Numbered from the stretch's first letter, positions 33,945-46,340 are shown. The stretch is 64,000 bases of DNA from Enterococcus larvae (GCF_017830045.1 NZ_JAEDXU010000008.1:169425-233424); one strand, 5' to 3'. The notes: generated by a model from the letters alone, not told the origin. A program made the numbers and translations.

Positions 33945-34137
33945 TTTTAACACATCTCCGATCTCTTTTTTTATTAGTATAGCAAACCCTTTCAGAAATT
34001 ATATCCAGCTGAAAGCTGATTTTCTTATAGGGCTTAGGTGCCATACCTCTAAAATGATTTGGAGAATATGTCCGTCTATTACATATTTTTTCGCATCTAT
34101 CATTTTGCTCCACGATTCATTCAACTCTACCTGCTTA

Positions 34138-35118
34138 TTAAACTGTTTCGCTCACAAATGGTTCAATATGCTCTTTGATAAATGTTATCCTGTCCTTTGC
34201 ATCTTGCACAAAGAGCGCTGTACTGGCAACAACCAGATTTTTTTTGGTATTGATATAAATCACATTCCCGCCATCTCCCATTGCTGCATGACAGTCTTCA
34301 TCTACTAGCCACCAGAGATAACCATATGCCAGATTCATCTCCTGCCAACGGCTATGCTCTGTTATACTGTCAATAAGCCATTGAGGAGAGATGATCTGTT
34401 TCTCTTTCCAGACGCCTTTAGTCAAATACAGCTGCCCGATTTTAGCCATATCCATTGGCGATAAGGTCAGTCCCCAGCCCGCAGCATTCGTTCCCATTTG
34501 ATCAGCAACCCATCCATTGATAGTTGTTGCTTCATAAAAGGCGAACTGTTCTTCCTGACTTTTAAAAGTAATATTCCTATCAACAGTAATTCCTAATGGA
34601 AGAAAAAGATGCTTCTTAGCAAACGCAAGAACAGAAACTCCAGCTGCTCTTTCTAAAATACTTGATAGAATATCCGGTCCGACAATCGGTCTGTAGCGAA
34701 ATTCTCCGACAGCTCCTTTTCCACCTAAAAGCTTCAGTGCAAATGCTGCCCAATCCTCACTGGTAAAATACTCCACATAAGGCTCCTCCTCAAACTTGAA
34801 TGGTGCAGTCATCGTCAGTAGGTGTCTAATCGTGATTTTCTGAATACTTTTTTCCCCTTCTTCTATCTCATATTCTGGAAAGAAGTCCAGCACCTTTTGA
34901 TCCACACTTTGAATAGCTCCTCTATCTATTGCAATCCCAATCAATAACGAAAGAATACTTTTTGTGACTGAAAAAATATGAATACGACTTTCAGCGCTAC
35001 AATCATTAAAATAGCTTTCATAAAGTGTTTCGCCATCCTTCATTATCACTAGACCTGCTGTGTTTCCATACTCGCTTTTGATTACCTGTTCCAATTCTGT
35101 TTGCTTGCCTTGTTCCAT
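34138..35118 (-). CDS. Serine hydrolase, class C beta-lactamase family
   Basis: 326 residues, beta-lactamase/PBP fold. The Ser-x-x-Lys motif is SVTK (Ser50, Lys53) in FSVTKSILSLLIG; later elements include HLLTMTAPF, VGPDILSSILERAAG and GWGLTLSPMDMAKIGQLYL. There is no signal peptide, so it acts in the cytosol as an esterase or peptidase-like hydrolase rather than as a secreted beta-lactamase. AAAGGAGGAG precedes ATG at 35118; 13 further open codons overlap it. It follows the AraC regulator by 35 bases and is probably controlled with it. Confidence 0.87.
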   Translation of the reverse strand: MEQGKQTELEQVIKSEYGNTAGLVIMKDGETLYESYFNDCSAESRIHIFSVTKSILSLLIGIAIDRGAIQSVDQKVLDFFPEYEIEEGEKSIQKITIRHLLTMTAPFKFEEEPYVEYFTSEDWAAFALKLLGGKGAVGEFRYRPIVGPDILSSILERAAGVSVLAFAKKHLFLPLGITVDRNITFKSQEEQFAFYEATTINGWVADQMGTNAAGWGLTLSPMDMAKIGQLYLTKGVWKEKQIISPQWLIDSITEHSRWQEMNLAYGYLWWLVDEDCHAAMGDGGNVIYINTKKNLVVASTALFVQDAKDRITFIKEHIEPFVSETV

Positions 35119-35153
35119 GTATGCTCCTCCTTTGTCATTCCAGACAGCAGCTC

Positions 35154-36065
35154 TCACGAGAAAGGTTCGATGGGCACGTAAATATCTACGATATGCTTTT
35201 TCTGCGGGTGTTCATCAGGCTTATTCAGGTATACTTCAAATGGAAAGGAGTTTCTGGGAAGATAACCACTCTGAGGCAGCCACTCACCATACAAATAATT
35301 CCATGCATCTGTATATTCCCCATGAAAAATTTCAAAATGTCCTACAGCATATTTACCAGCCGGAATCGTCATGCAGCCAATCCCCCTTTGTTCGTCTACA
35401 GCTACAGGTTCGGTGATTGAGACACAAAAACTGGTTCTTTGCTTCTCCTCCTCTGAAAAATCCGGATATGTATGATATGCAAATAACACCTTTACCTGTT
35501 CATCGATCAGGTTTCGGCTCATTCCAAAGGAAAACAAGCCTTCAATTGCCTTGGCAAAAGAGTCAGCATAATCATACAACTCCTTATAAGCGCCTGTTTT
35601 TCTCGAATAAAGCACTGGTAAAGCATCCATCGCTATGATCTCCACATCCGCTGTCACTGTGCTGATCTGACTGTCTACTCTCTTAGTATAGAAGGGCTGG
35701 AACGAAAAATCTTTGCAATTGTTGCTGTATTTTTGTTTGAACTCACTTGGTTTGATACCGTAATGCTTTTTAAACGATCTTGAAAAAACAGCAGAATCAC
35801 TGAAACCAAATCGATAGGCAATATCGGTGATCGACAAATCCGGTCGGGATACCAGCATACTGGCAATCTGCTCCAATCGAGTTCTGGTAACATATTCAAA
35901 AATAGATTCACTCGTGATACTCTTGAAAATCCGATGAAAATGGTACTTGGAAAAACCGGAAATCTCTGCCAGCTGTTCCGATGTATGTGCCTCTTCACTG
36001 TGGGCTTCAATATAATCCTGCAAATCATGGATTCGTCTGATATACTCTTGCTGATAGCTGTTCAT
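35154..36065 (-). CDS. AraC-type regulator with GyrI-like effector domain
   Basis: 303 residues. Two helix-turn-helix units of the AraC type fill residues about 10-110 (TSEQLAEISGFSKYHFHRIFK and SITDIAYRFGFSDSAVFSRSFKKHYG), followed by a GyrI/SOUL-like small-molecule binding domain (about 135-300; VLYSRKTGAYKELYDYADSF, IPAGKYAVGHFEIFHG). Regulators of this build answer to drugs or other hydrophobic compounds. The serine hydrolase gene directly downstream is the likely partner. Confidence 0.9.
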   Translation of the reverse strand: MNSYQQEYIRRIHDLQDYIEAHSEEAHTSEQLAEISGFSKYHFHRIFKSITSESIFEYVTRTRLEQIASMLVSRPDLSITDIAYRFGFSDSAVFSRSFKKHYGIKPSEFKQKYSNNCKDFSFQPFYTKRVDSQISTVTADVEIIAMDALPVLYSRKTGAYKELYDYADSFAKAIEGLFSFGMSRNLIDEQVKVLFAYHTYPDFSEEEKQRTSFCVSITEPVAVDEQRGIGCMTIPAGKYAVGHFEIFHGEYTDAWNYLYGEWLPQSGYLPRNSFPFEVYLNKPDEHPQKKHIVDIYVPIEPFS

Positions 36066-36182
36066 GCTCTCGTCCTCATTCCTTCCGGCTTCATTTCTCT
36101 TCTTAATTAGATGGTAAAGGGATTAAAAATGATTTTCAAGAGTTTTTATGTCGTTCGTTTTGAACAACCTAATCTTTGAATG

Positions 36183-36238
36183 AAAAAATAGCTGATACGA
36201 GTGCTTAAGCAACTGTATCAGCTATCTATTTTTATAGG
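36183..36238 (-). terminator. Terminator of the maltose operon
   Basis: ATAGCTGATAC/GTATCAGCTAT stem with T-runs on both strands, 20 bases after the LacI-type regulator stop. Confidence 0.85.
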
Positions 36239-36256
36239 GAAAACGTCGTGCACTCT

Positions 36257-37210
36257 TCAGTGCTTCTTTGTAGACTCTCTGATGATCAGCTCTGGTAAAA
36301 ATCGACGATATCCTTGACTTTGTCCGGTTTCTTCAATCTTCCTGATCAGCATTTCACCACAGGCTTCACCCATCTTTACAATGGATTGCTTTGCCGTTGT
36401 CAGCTTTGGGGAGCTGACCTGATCAAGAAAGACACCATCAAAGCCAATGATCCCATATTGATTCGGAATGTTCCCGCCGCAATTCAGTATCCCTCGTTCG
36501 ATACCGATCGCCAGACGATCCGAGCTGCAAATAAAGCACGTGTTCTCGGAAAACTCTTCCCAATACGCTTCAATGAATAATTGCGTCAGAGTCGAGCGAT
36601 TATTAAAACGTTCGATACGTGGTTTCTTGCCGTTCGCCTCCATGATTCTTTGGTACCCCAGCTCCCGCGATTTTTCAAAAGCTTCATCGACATCAATACC
36701 AATGTAAATGATTGTTTCATAACCGCAAGCGATAGCATAATTTGTTGTCATCTCTGTACCGTATTGATTATCACTGTCAACAAAGTCGATACCCTGATCA
36801 TTTTCACCAAATAAAATCACTGGTTTTTCCAAGCTGTTGATCCACTGAAAATCGTGCACACGAAAGCCTGTAATAATATAACCGTCGCAGGTTCCTGTAT
36901 CAAATCCGTCCTTGGTGACCAGCTGTAGTGAGTAATGCTCCTTGCCAACTGCTCTGGCAATCCCCATCAACAGATTCATATAATAGGGCTCTGTCGTATC
37001 GATTTCCTCTAAAATAAACAGCTTGATGATCTGAGAACGATTTCTCACAAGTGCTTTAGCAGCGATATTGGGATGATAATCCAATTCCTTCATCGCTTGA
37101 TAGACCAGTTCCTTCAATTCATCGGTCACCTTTTCCGGATGATTGATCACACGTGATACCGTCATCTTTGACACATTTGCCAGCTTTGCTACATCAGAAA
37201 GGGTCGTCAT
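36257..37210 (-). CDS. LacI-family regulator of the maltose operon
   Basis: 317 residues. N-terminal LacI helix-turn-helix (TLSDVAKLANVSKMTVSRVINHPEKV) and a periplasmic-binding-protein-like effector domain (about 60-317). It is the last gene of the maltose operon, 81 bases after a GH13 gene, and so likely a MalR-type repressor that responds to maltose or a derivative. The palindrome in the spacer of the malE-like promoter is the probable target. ATG at 37210 has GAGG 8 bases upstream; a GTG three codons earlier overlaps the site. Confidence 0.88.
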   Translation of the reverse strand: MTTLSDVAKLANVSKMTVSRVINHPEKVTDELKELVYQAMKELDYHPNIAAKALVRNRSQIIKLFILEEIDTTEPYYMNLLMGIARAVGKEHYSLQLVTKDGFDTGTCDGYIITGFRVHDFQWINSLEKPVILFGENDQGIDFVDSDNQYGTEMTTNYAIACGYETIIYIGIDVDEAFEKSRELGYQRIMEANGKKPRIERFNNRSTLTQLFIEAYWEEFSENTCFICSSDRLAIGIERGILNCGGNIPNQYGIIGFDGVFLDQVSSPKLTTAKQSIVKMGEACGEMLIRKIEETGQSQGYRRFLPELIIRESTKKH

Positions 37211-37291
37211 TGCTTTCACCTCTTCATGGTTTTATAGTCGGCCTTTTCTCAGCTGACTATATCTCTGCCTCTATTATACATGAGGAACACC

Positions 37292-38977
<1,686 letters not shown>

Positions 38978-38983
38978 CTATCC

Positions 38984-40639
38984 CTATTTCCCCTTAAATC
39001 TATATGCCCTTGCTTCAAATGGTGCTAATGTGCCTGTCATTTCCAATTGGCTTGCTGCTTTAGGTAAATTACTCAATAATAGCTGCCACTCTTTATCTAG
39101 TTGCTTGATTGCCTTAGGTAATTGATAATCAGCTGACTCTGAAGAAAGATTGACCAAAACTAGAATTTGCTCCTCTTCAGCAGAACGAAGATACACATAC
39201 AGCTGTTCATCCTCTGAAAGCAGCTCCTCAAAATGACCATAAACCAACGCCTGACTCTCTTTTCGTAATCGAATCAGCTGCTGATAAAAATGCAGGACTG
39301 AATCAGGCTGCTCTAGCTGCTCCGCTGCATTGATCTGCTGTGTATTCGGATTGACTACCAGCCATGGTTCACTTTCAGAAAAACCACCATAAGTTGAAGC
39401 ATCCCATTGCATCGGTGTCCGTGCATTGTCACGAGTTGTTTGACTAATGACTGTCAGTGCTTCCTTTTCAGACTTTCCCTGATTAAGCAGTTCCTGATAG
39501 ATATGCTTAGAATCCAATGCATCAATCTGATCGATAGACGAAAATTTCATATTTGTCATCCCAAGCTCCTGCCCTTGATAAATAAACGGCGTTCCCTGTA
39601 GAAAGAAATACATCATTGCCAATGCTTTGGCTGAAATTTCTCTATACTCTCCATCACAACCGAAAACCGAAACCGAGCGGGGAACATCATGGTTTTCCAT
39701 GTAAAGAGCATTCCAGCCCTTTCCATCCAACGCATATTGCCAACGAGACAATGCCTGTTTGAATGAACGAATATCAAATTGCTTGTCCTGCTGCTTTTTC
39801 CATAAACCAATATGTTCAAATTCAAAAATCATATCAAAGTAGCCATCATGACCAGCCCAGTCCTCTGCTTCCTCTGCTGTCACTCCACTAGCTTCGCCAA
39901 CGGTCATGATATCATAGCTGTCAAATACCTGCTTCAGCTCCTTCAAATAGTCGCCGATACCTGTGATATTTTGATACCTGGCAGCAATGTTTTCCAAGTC
40001 AGCCGGCAAATGAAAGGCATCCTTTTTGATATGAGAGATTGCATCGATTCGAAATCCATCAATTCCTTTGTCCAGCCACCAGCTGATCATGGCAAAAACA
40101 TCCTGCTTCAGCTGGTGGTTTTCCCAGTTAAGATCCGGCTGTTCCTTTGCAAAGGCGTGAAAATAGTACTGATCAGTTGTTTCCTCGTATGTCCAGACTG
40201 AACCGCCAAAAATTGCCTGCCAATCTGACGGCGGCTTTCCATCAGTCCCATCACGCCAAATGTAGTAATCCCTATAAGGATTTTCCTTACTCTTTTTCGC
40301 CTCGGTAAACCATTCATGCTGATCTGAGGTATGATTGATGACTAGGTCCATGATCACCTTGATTCCCAATTGATGGGCTTCGACTAACAGCTGATCAAAA
40401 TCCGCCATCGTACCAAATTCTGCCAAAATCTCCTGATAATGACTGATATCATAGCCATTATCTACATTCGGTGATTCATAAACGGGATTGATCCAAATGA
40501 AATCTACTCCAAGCTCTTTAAGGTACGGCAGCTTTTCTCTAATTCCGTTCAAATCACCTACGCCGTCACCGTTACTGTCCATAAAGCTCCGAGGATAAAT
40601 CTGATAACCAACGGCTTCCTTCCACCAAATTTTTTCCAT
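38984..40639 (-). CDS. GH13 alpha-glucosidase, second paralogue
   Basis: 551 residues with the same build as its neighbour: VIMDLVINHTSDQHEWF, GFRIDAISHIKKD (nucleophile Asp), TVGEASG (acid Glu) and ENHDVPRS. Region II has ISH rather than IDL, and region III GEASG rather than GETWG, so substrate preference probably differs, for example trehalose-, sucrose-isomer- or isomaltose-type links. GAGGAGG lies upstream of the ATG. It follows the GH65 gene by 39 bases. Confidence 0.92.
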   Translation of the reverse strand: MEKIWWKEAVGYQIYPRSFMDSNGDGVGDLNGIREKLPYLKELGVDFIWINPVYESPNVDNGYDISHYQEILAEFGTMADFDQLLVEAHQLGIKVIMDLVINHTSDQHEWFTEAKKSKENPYRDYYIWRDGTDGKPPSDWQAIFGGSVWTYEETTDQYYFHAFAKEQPDLNWENHQLKQDVFAMISWWLDKGIDGFRIDAISHIKKDAFHLPADLENIAARYQNITGIGDYLKELKQVFDSYDIMTVGEASGVTAEEAEDWAGHDGYFDMIFEFEHIGLWKKQQDKQFDIRSFKQALSRWQYALDGKGWNALYMENHDVPRSVSVFGCDGEYREISAKALAMMYFFLQGTPFIYQGQELGMTNMKFSSIDQIDALDSKHIYQELLNQGKSEKEALTVISQTTRDNARTPMQWDASTYGGFSESEPWLVVNPNTQQINAAEQLEQPDSVLHFYQQLIRLRKESQALVYGHFEELLSEDEQLYVYLRSAEEEQILVLVNLSSESADYQLPKAIKQLDKEWQLLLSNLPKAASQLEMTGTLAPFEARAYRFKGK

Positions 40640-40678
40640 AGCTCCTCCTCTTCCTTTGTCGTAACTTCCAATGTTCTC

Positions 40679-42961
40679 TTACGCTATTCTCAGAGGTATA
40701 GTTAACACATCAACCAATGTTTCTGCTTTTCCGTAGACATTCAGCGTCAGCGTGTCTCCTTCAACAAGATCGATCGTTACCTGCTCTTGATCAGTCGTCA
40801 CTGAAATCAATCGACCACGATAATTGATTGTAAAGGAGTAACCCTCCCACATTTCAGGCAAAAACGGTGTAAAGCTCAGCTGCCCTTGATATGTTCTCAT
40901 ACCGGCAAAGCCTTGAACGATCGCCAACCAGCTGCCGCTCATAGATGTAATGTGAAGTCCGTCATCCGTATCATTATTATAGTTATCCAGATCCAGACGT
41001 GCAGTTCTCTTGTATAACTCAACAGCCTTGTCCTCATACCCCAGCTCAGCCGCTAAGATCGCATGAACACACGGAGATAGTGAGGATTCATGAACTGTCA
41101 ACGGCTCATAGAAATCAAAATTCCGCTGCTTCTCTTCAGCTGAGAAGCGGTCGCCAAAGAAATAAATCCCCTGCAGAACATCCGCCTGCTTGATATAACA
41201 GCTTCGCAGTACACGATCCCATGACCAGTTTTGATTCAAGGGACGATCCTCCGCCTTCAATGCAGTGGCAGGCAATAGTTCTTTATCAAGAAAAGTATCA
41301 TGCTGAACAAAAATATCCAGCTCTTCGTCATAAGGGAAATACATGTTAGCAGCAATGTCCTGCCATTTTTCTTTTTCCTCTGCCGTCACTTGTAATTCAT
41401 TCTGTGCGGATGTATCCGCTTGATCATAATTCTCTAAAGCATACGTCAGACACCACACAGCAAGATAATTCGTATACCAGTTATTATTGACGTTGTTCTC
41501 ATATTCGTTTGGTCCCGTGACACCATGAATCATGTATTGCTGATTTCGAATAGAATAGTGAACACGGTCTGCCCAAAAACGAGCAACCTCGACAACTACC
41601 TTGATCCCATCTGTCAGCAGATACGTCTTATCTCCAGTATATTCTGTATAGTCGGCAATCGCATGGATCATAGCACCATTTCGATGGATTTCCTCAAAGG
41701 TGATTTCCCATTCATTATGACACTCTACTCCGGTAAACGTCACCATCGGATACAGCGCCCCCTTCAAGCCTTGACGCTGTGCATTGATTTTAGCCCCTGC
41801 CAATTGCTTATAGCGGTATTCCAACAGCTTCTGTGTCACTTCAGGATCAGCAACAGATAAGTACATTGGTACAATGTATGCCTCTGTATCCCAATAGGTT
41901 GCACCACCATATTTTTCTCCGGTGAACCCCTTTGGTCCTACATTCAATCGTTCGTCTTCTCCATAATAGGTAGAAAACAGCTGAAATAAGTTATAACGAA
42001 TCCCCTGCTGTGCCTCGTCATCCCCTTTGATTTGAACATCCGCTTTTTGCCAACGCTTCTGCCAAGCAGCCGTCTGTTTTTCCAGATGTTGATCAAAGCT
42101 TTCTGCACTGCTTTTCTGAATAAGCTTTTGAGCTGCAGCTGTCTGTTCTTCATCCGGTATATCTCTACTTGTCACAACAGCAACCGTCTTCTCTAAAGCT
42201 ATGGCTTCTCCTTGATTACCCTTCCAGCTGAACTTATCTCCAGTAACTAGATGTTCATTCAGCATCTCGCAGGATACTTCTTGACTGATTTGATTGTTCA
42301 TCATTGCAGTTACAGTAAATCGCGGTGTTCCAAAATCATTGGGTACCGTCTGCATAGTCAGATAGCTGCGTTCCCCTTGGTGCTCACGAGCCTTCTCTTC
42401 CCAAAATATTTCTTCGTAATTGCTGTCCTCATTTTGAACATTCCCGTCCATTTTAGAAATCAAGCGAATAGTCGGCGCTCCTTTCAGCACTTCGGCTTTC
42501 ACTCGAACAAACCCCAACTCCTGATCGACAATGCTGACAAAACGTTCGAACGTGAAATTGATTTTCACTTCATTTTCTTCATAGATAAAACTACGGGTCA
42601 GCAAGCCATTACGCATATCTAATTCTACATGAAATGCCTCCACTTCTACAATCGCAAGATCCAACGGCTGATCATCAATAAAAATATCGACGGCAATAAA
42701 GTTCACTGCATTGATTACTTTTCCAAAATAATCAGGATAGCCGTTTTTCCACCAGCCCACTCTTGTTTTATCCGGGTACCAAATACCAGCTAGATAGACG
42801 CCTTGATGCGAATCCCCACTATAAGCTTCTTCAAACATTCCTCTCATACCCATATAACCATTACCGATGGACGTCAGACTTTCCATCAGTCGTTTGTTTT
42901 CACGATCCAGCGTATCTGTAGTGATTTTCCATGGATCGATAGTAAATAGTCGTTTATGCAT
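40679..42961 (-). CDS. GH65 maltose phosphorylase
   Basis: 760 residues, the usual length for GH65 phosphorylases. The N-terminal beta-sandwich (about 1-270) starts [33 protein letters not shown]; the (alpha/alpha)6 barrel contains [13 protein letters not shown] and the catalytic-acid motif [20 protein letters not shown]. Maltose phosphorylases have the same motif and convert maltose plus phosphate to glucose and beta-glucose 1-phosphate. Kojibiose or trehalose phosphorylase are alternatives from the same family, but the maltodextrin ABC transporter upstream favours maltose. No beta-phosphoglucomutase gene, usual in such operons, is in the window. Confidence 0.9.
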   Translation of the reverse strand: MHKRLFTIDPWKITTDTLDRENKRLMESLTSIGNGYMGMRGMFEEAYSGDSHQGVYLAGIWYPDKTRVGWWKNGYPDYFGKVINAVNFIAVDIFIDDQPLDLAIVEVEAFHVELDMRNGLLTRSFIYEENEVKINFTFERFVSIVDQELGFVRVKAEVLKGAPTIRLISKMDGNVQNEDSNYEEIFWEEKAREHQGERSYLTMQTVPNDFGTPRFTVTAMMNNQISQEVSCEMLNEHLVTGDKFSWKGNQGEAIALEKTVAVVTSRDIPDEEQTAAAQKLIQKSSAESFDQHLEKQTAAWQKRWQKADVQIKGDDEAQQGIRYNLFQLFSTYYGEDERLNVGPKGFTGEKYGGATYWDTEAYIVPMYLSVADPEVTQKLLEYRYKQLAGAKINAQRQGLKGALYPMVTFTGVECHNEWEITFEEIHRNGAMIHAIADYTEYTGDKTYLLTDGIKVVVEVARFWADRVHYSIRNQQYMIHGVTGPNEYENNVNNNWYTNYLAVWCLTYALENYDQADTSAQNELQVTAEEKEKWQDIAANMYFPYDEELDIFVQHDTFLDKELLPATALKAEDRPLNQNWSWDRVLRSCYIKQADVLQGIYFFGDRFSAEEKQRNFDFYEPLTVHESSLSPCVHAILAAELGYEDKAVELYKRTARLDLDNYNNDTDDGLHITSMSGSWLAIVQGFAGMRTYQGQLSFTPFLPEMWEGYSFTINYRGRLISVTTDQEQVTIDLVEGDTLTLNVYGKAETLVDVLTIPLRIA

Positions 42962-42988
42962 GTGTCAACCCTCCAACTGTCGCCGAGC

Positions 42989-43813
42989 CTATTTCACTGC
43001 TCCGTCGGCAACTCCTTTAATAATTTGTTTTTGCATGACAAAGTAGAAGATGATGACTGGCAGAACAGCAATCACCAAACCAGCTAAAGCCAGATGCCAT
43101 TGTTTTGTATATTGACCAAAGAAGAAGAACATCTTCAAAGGAATGGTTTGTGTTGATGGTGAATTGATGACCAATGAAGGCAATAGATAGTCATTCCAGA
43201 TCCACATTGTATTTAGTACCACAACGGTAACTGTTGTCGGCTTAAGCATTGGGAAAATTACCTTCCAAAACACTTGGAAACGATTCGCCCCATCAATGAT
43301 CGCTGCTTCATCCAACGCCTTAGGAATACTTTTCAGCGCACCATGATACAGGAAGATCGACATACTTGCACCAAAGCCCAAATACATGAAAATGATTCCA
43401 GCCTGATTCAACATTTGCGCTTTACCAAACAATGAAATCAATGGGATCATAACAGATTGAAACGGCACCAGCATCGCTGCTACAAAGACCATGAAAATGA
43501 AGGTGCTCAGCTTTGTCTGCATCCGTTCCAATGCATAAGCACATAGAGAAGAGAAAATCACGATCACTACAACACTGACTACAGTGATAAGCAAAGAATT
43601 GAATAAGGTCTTCAAGAAATCCAATTGCGTGAAAGCATCCGGGTAATTCGCCCAAGTAAAGGATTCCGGTACGCCAAGGGGGTTGGTAAAAATCTCCTGC
43701 TTAGTTTTGACTGAATTCGTGATCATCAAGTAAAAGGGGACCAGCCAAATCAACCCTAAGATAAATCCAACTGCTGCACGAATCAGCTGACTGCTTGCTT
43801 TTTGTTTCTGCAT
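42989..43813 (-). CDS. Maltodextrin ABC permease, MalG-type
   Basis: 274 residues, six membrane helices. The cytoplasmic EAA loop, which contacts the ATPase, reads EAAIIDGANRFQVFWKVIFPMLKP (about 182-205). Second of the two permease genes; its start overlaps the stop of the MalF-type gene by one base. Family members pair with a solute-binding lipoprotein and a shared ATPase (MsmX/MsmK type) encoded elsewhere, and no ATPase gene is found in this operon. Confidence 0.92.
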   Translation of the reverse strand: MQKQKASSQLIRAAVGFILGLIWLVPFYLMITNSVKTKQEIFTNPLGVPESFTWANYPDAFTQLDFLKTLFNSLLITVVSVVVIVIFSSLCAYALERMQTKLSTFIFMVFVAAMLVPFQSVMIPLISLFGKAQMLNQAGIIFMYLGFGASMSIFLYHGALKSIPKALDEAAIIDGANRFQVFWKVIFPMLKPTTVTVVVLNTMWIWNDYLLPSLVINSPSTQTIPLKMFFFFGQYTKQWHLALAGLVIAVLPVIIFYFVMQKQIIKGVADGAVK

Positions 43814-44676
43814 TAGACTTCAACCTCTTTTCTTTTCGTCAAGTAAACCTGAGCTAACGAAATCACAGCAACAATAATAAAGAAGATTACTGCTTTAGAC
43901 TGTGCATAGCCCATCTTGTTTTCTACAAAGGCACTATTATAAATGTTCATTGCAACCATCTGAGTTGAATTGTACGGCCCTCCATTTGTTAATGAAAGGT
44001 TTTGGTCATAGAGCTTGAAGCTGTTGGATAATGTCATGAACAAGCTAACTGTGAAGCCCGGCATGATCAATGGGAATTTAACGTGCCAGAACTTCTGCCA
44101 AGCCGTTGCTCCATCCAAATCAGCCGCCTCTAACAAAGCATCATCAACATTCTGTAAATAAGAGATGTAGATAACCATGATATAGCCGGACATCTGCCAG
44201 CACATCACAATGACCAACGCCCAAAATCCTGTATCCGTTGTCGACAGCCATGTCTTCAGAAATTCACTACCGATGGCATCGCCAATTGCCCCAAAGGCAT
44301 TGATGAAGATGAACTGCCAGATAAACCCTAGAATCAATCCGCCAATCAAATTAGGCATGAAAAATACTGTTCTCAATATATTGGCTCCTTTGAACTTGCT
44401 GGTTACCAGCATTGCCAGTCCCAAGCCAATCACGTTGATCAGCAGGATCGATACAACCGCGAATTTTACAGTAAAGCCGATCGCTGACCAGAAGCCGCTG
44501 TCAGAAAGTAGTGCTTGGTAGTTTACCAGACCAATAAATTCTCCCTTAGCAACTGCATCCCAATTTGTAAACGAATAATAGACACCATATAAAAACGGAA
44601 TGACCACAACAATGATCAAAGCCAATACTACAGGTGCTGCAAATAAATAAAACCATGTTCTCTTTTGATGCTTCAT
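43813..44676 (-). CDS. Maltodextrin ABC permease, MalF-type
   Basis: 287 residues, six membrane helices, with the EAA loop EAADLDGATAWQKFWHVKFPLIMP (about 184-207). It lacks the large outside domain of E. coli MalF, as is common in Gram-positive sugar permeases. A diverged copy of the dispersed repeat lies between it and the binding-protein gene and may lower downstream expression, giving an excess of binding protein. Confidence 0.92.
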   Translation of the reverse strand: MKHQKRTWFYLFAAPVVLALIIVVVIPFLYGVYYSFTNWDAVAKGEFIGLVNYQALLSDSGFWSAIGFTVKFAVVSILLINVIGLGLAMLVTSKFKGANILRTVFFMPNLIGGLILGFIWQFIFINAFGAIGDAIGSEFLKTWLSTTDTGFWALVIVMCWQMSGYIMVIYISYLQNVDDALLEAADLDGATAWQKFWHVKFPLIMPGFTVSLFMTLSNSFKLYDQNLSLTNGGPYNSTQMVAMNIYNSAFVENKMGYAQSKAVIFFIIVAVISLAQVYLTKRKEVEV

Positions 44677-44694
44677 TTTCTGTCCCCTCCTATG

Positions 44695-44862
44695 TAACGA
44701 GGCTGAGGTAAAATAAAAGCCTCAGACTCTTCTAAATAAATGGCGGGTCAGAAGCAACTCCTTCGATAATAAGCTGAAATTTAGCAAAAATCTATAATAC
44801 AATTTCCGTAAATTCCAGCCTATCACTAGAAGCTTAGCGTTCCTGACCCACCCTCTTTTGTC
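44695..44862. repeat. Diverged dispersed repeat inside the maltose operon
   Basis: Shares order and pieces with the full copies (GAGGCTGAGG, GGGTCAGAAGCAACTCCTTCGA, AATAAGCTGAAATT) but has many differences. CTGAGG/CCTCAG and GGGTCAG/CTGACCC arms can form hairpins. It lies in the 277-base gap between binding-protein and permease genes. Confidence 0.6.
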
Positions 44863-44953
44863 TCGCCATGTATCCTATCCAAAAGGCAGGATATCGATTG
44901 ATAGTCCTACATAATCCTTCATATTTAAAAGCAGCAATTGCTTTGTCAATAAT

Positions 44954-46267
44954 CTATTTTCTTTCAGCAGCCCATTTATCCTGTGCTGTTTTTAGTACTT
45001 CTTCCCAAGAAGCTTCACCAGCAACATATTTCTGGATTTGAGCACCAAGTGTTTGTTCTCCCCAACCTGAAGGGTAGCCCATGAATACCCAGCCAGTTGT
45101 CTTACCATCTGTGTAGTACGTGTACACATCTTTAGACAATGGATCTGAGATTTTTTCAGTATCATAGCCTTCATATGCCGGTACAAACTTGAATTCTTCT
45201 AAAACAATTTGCTTTCCTTCATCAGACGTATACAGATAATCAAGGAAGTCTTTCGCTGCCTGCACCTCTTCATCTGATCCATTCGGATTGACACCCCAAT
45301 ACATTGGAACACCAACAGGAATCGTACCTTCAGTTACACCATCGATTGGAATTGGCAGTAAACCGATATTTTCATTTGCCAATTCCTCATCGATTTCAGC
45401 AATTGTTGTATATACCCAGTTTCCTTGCTGCGTCATTGCCACTTTCCCATTAGAAAATAGTTGCTCTACCTGTTGAGAGTAGTCCAGACTGTTTGTCGGC
45501 TGAACAGAATATTTATTTGAGATATCGATATATTTTTTGAATTGATCGCCATAAGTGAATTCTACAGTATCCGCTTCATAGGCTTTCATCACATCATTAT
45601 CAAACTCAGCATTTAGAAATGCATTTGATGCATGTAAACCAGTGATCCATTGTTCTTTAGCAGCCAGTGCGAATGGTGCATCAATCCCCAACTCATCCTT
45701 TTTCTCTTCCAGTGTTTTCGCGGCATCTTCCAAATCAGTTAGTGTAGTGATACTTTCCGCATCAATACCAGCCTCTTTGAAAATTTCCTTATTGTAAAGT
45801 ACGCCATATCCTTCAATATTATATGGTAAACCTAAAACCTTGCCATCCTTCGTTGCACCTGTCAGTGTGCCGTCAAGTGCCTGCTTCGCAGCTTCTGTAT
45901 CACTCAAATCTGTTAAACTGTCGATCCAAGTGTTGACATCTTCCGGACCGCCGATATTAAAGATATCCGGTTCATTTCCTGAAGAGAATTTCGATTTTAA
46001 TGCCGCTCCATAGTCAGAGCCTCCTCCGACTGTTTCAACATTGATCTTCACATCGGGATTTTCCTCTTCATATTTTTTGGCCAGTGCTTCAAACTGATCC
46101 TTGAATTCTACTTTGAATTGAAAAATATCGATCTGTGTCTTTTCACCTGATGATCCGCTATCTGACCCACCAGCTGAATCCGATGCGTTGCCGCATGCAG
46201 CCAAACTCAAAGCAACTCCTGATGCCAGTAAACCTAAACCAATTTTTTTCCAATTTCTTTTATTCAT
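44954..46267 (-). CDS. Maltose/maltodextrin-binding lipoprotein
   Basis: 437 residues. Signal peptide with lipobox LSLAAC (Cys about 25), a short Gly/Ser linker, then a type I solute-binding fold (IDIFQFKVEFKDQFEALAKKYEEENPDVKINV, GLPYNIEGYGVLYNKEIF, AMTQQGNWVYTTI). First gene of the operon, so the sugar specificity of the whole system is set here; maltose or maltodextrin is inferred from the GH65 and GH13 partners. It is transcribed from a promoter with LacI-type and cre-like sites. Confidence 0.93.
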   Translation of the reverse strand: MNKRNWKKIGLGLLASGVALSLAACGNASDSAGGSDSGSSGEKTQIDIFQFKVEFKDQFEALAKKYEEENPDVKINVETVGGGSDYGAALKSKFSSGNEPDIFNIGGPEDVNTWIDSLTDLSDTEAAKQALDGTLTGATKDGKVLGLPYNIEGYGVLYNKEIFKEAGIDAESITTLTDLEDAAKTLEEKKDELGIDAPFALAAKEQWITGLHASNAFLNAEFDNDVMKAYEADTVEFTYGDQFKKYIDISNKYSVQPTNSLDYSQQVEQLFSNGKVAMTQQGNWVYTTIAEIDEELANENIGLLPIPIDGVTEGTIPVGVPMYWGVNPNGSDEEVQAAKDFLDYLYTSDEGKQIVLEEFKFVPAYEGYDTEKISDPLSKDVYTYYTDGKTTGWVFMGYPSGWGEQTLGAQIQKYVAGEASWEEVLKTAQDKWAAERK

Positions 46268-46302
46268 TTTAGTTCCCCCAGAGTTATTTTTTTGACACCT
46301 TC

Positions 46303-46331
46303 ATTGTGCAATCGATTGCGTTATTTTGCAA
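46303..46331 (-). promoter_or_regulatory. Promoter of the maltose operon
   Basis: Minus strand TTGCAA (46326-46331), exactly 17 bases, CACAAT (46303-46308). The start would fall about 30 bases before the ATG. Confidence 0.7.
46307..46320. promoter_or_regulatory. LacI-type operator in promoter spacer
   Basis: TGCAATCGATTGCG, a near-perfect palindrome centred on CG as in LacI-family operators, lies between -35 and -10 so that bound repressor blocks RNA polymerase. Probable site of the operon's own regulator. Confidence 0.7.
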
Positions 46332-46340
46332 GCGTTTTTA
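46327..46340. promoter_or_regulatory. cre-like site at -35
   Basis: TGCAAGCGTTTTTA fits the CcpA site pattern closely and overlaps the -35, so glucose repression is likely. A second MalR site is the alternative. Confidence 0.55.

Noticed and set aside
36257..37210. CcpA (global catabolite regulator) as identity of the LacI-type protein
   Set aside because: Its position at the end of the maltose operon and the local operator in that operon's promoter fit a MalR-type regulator better.
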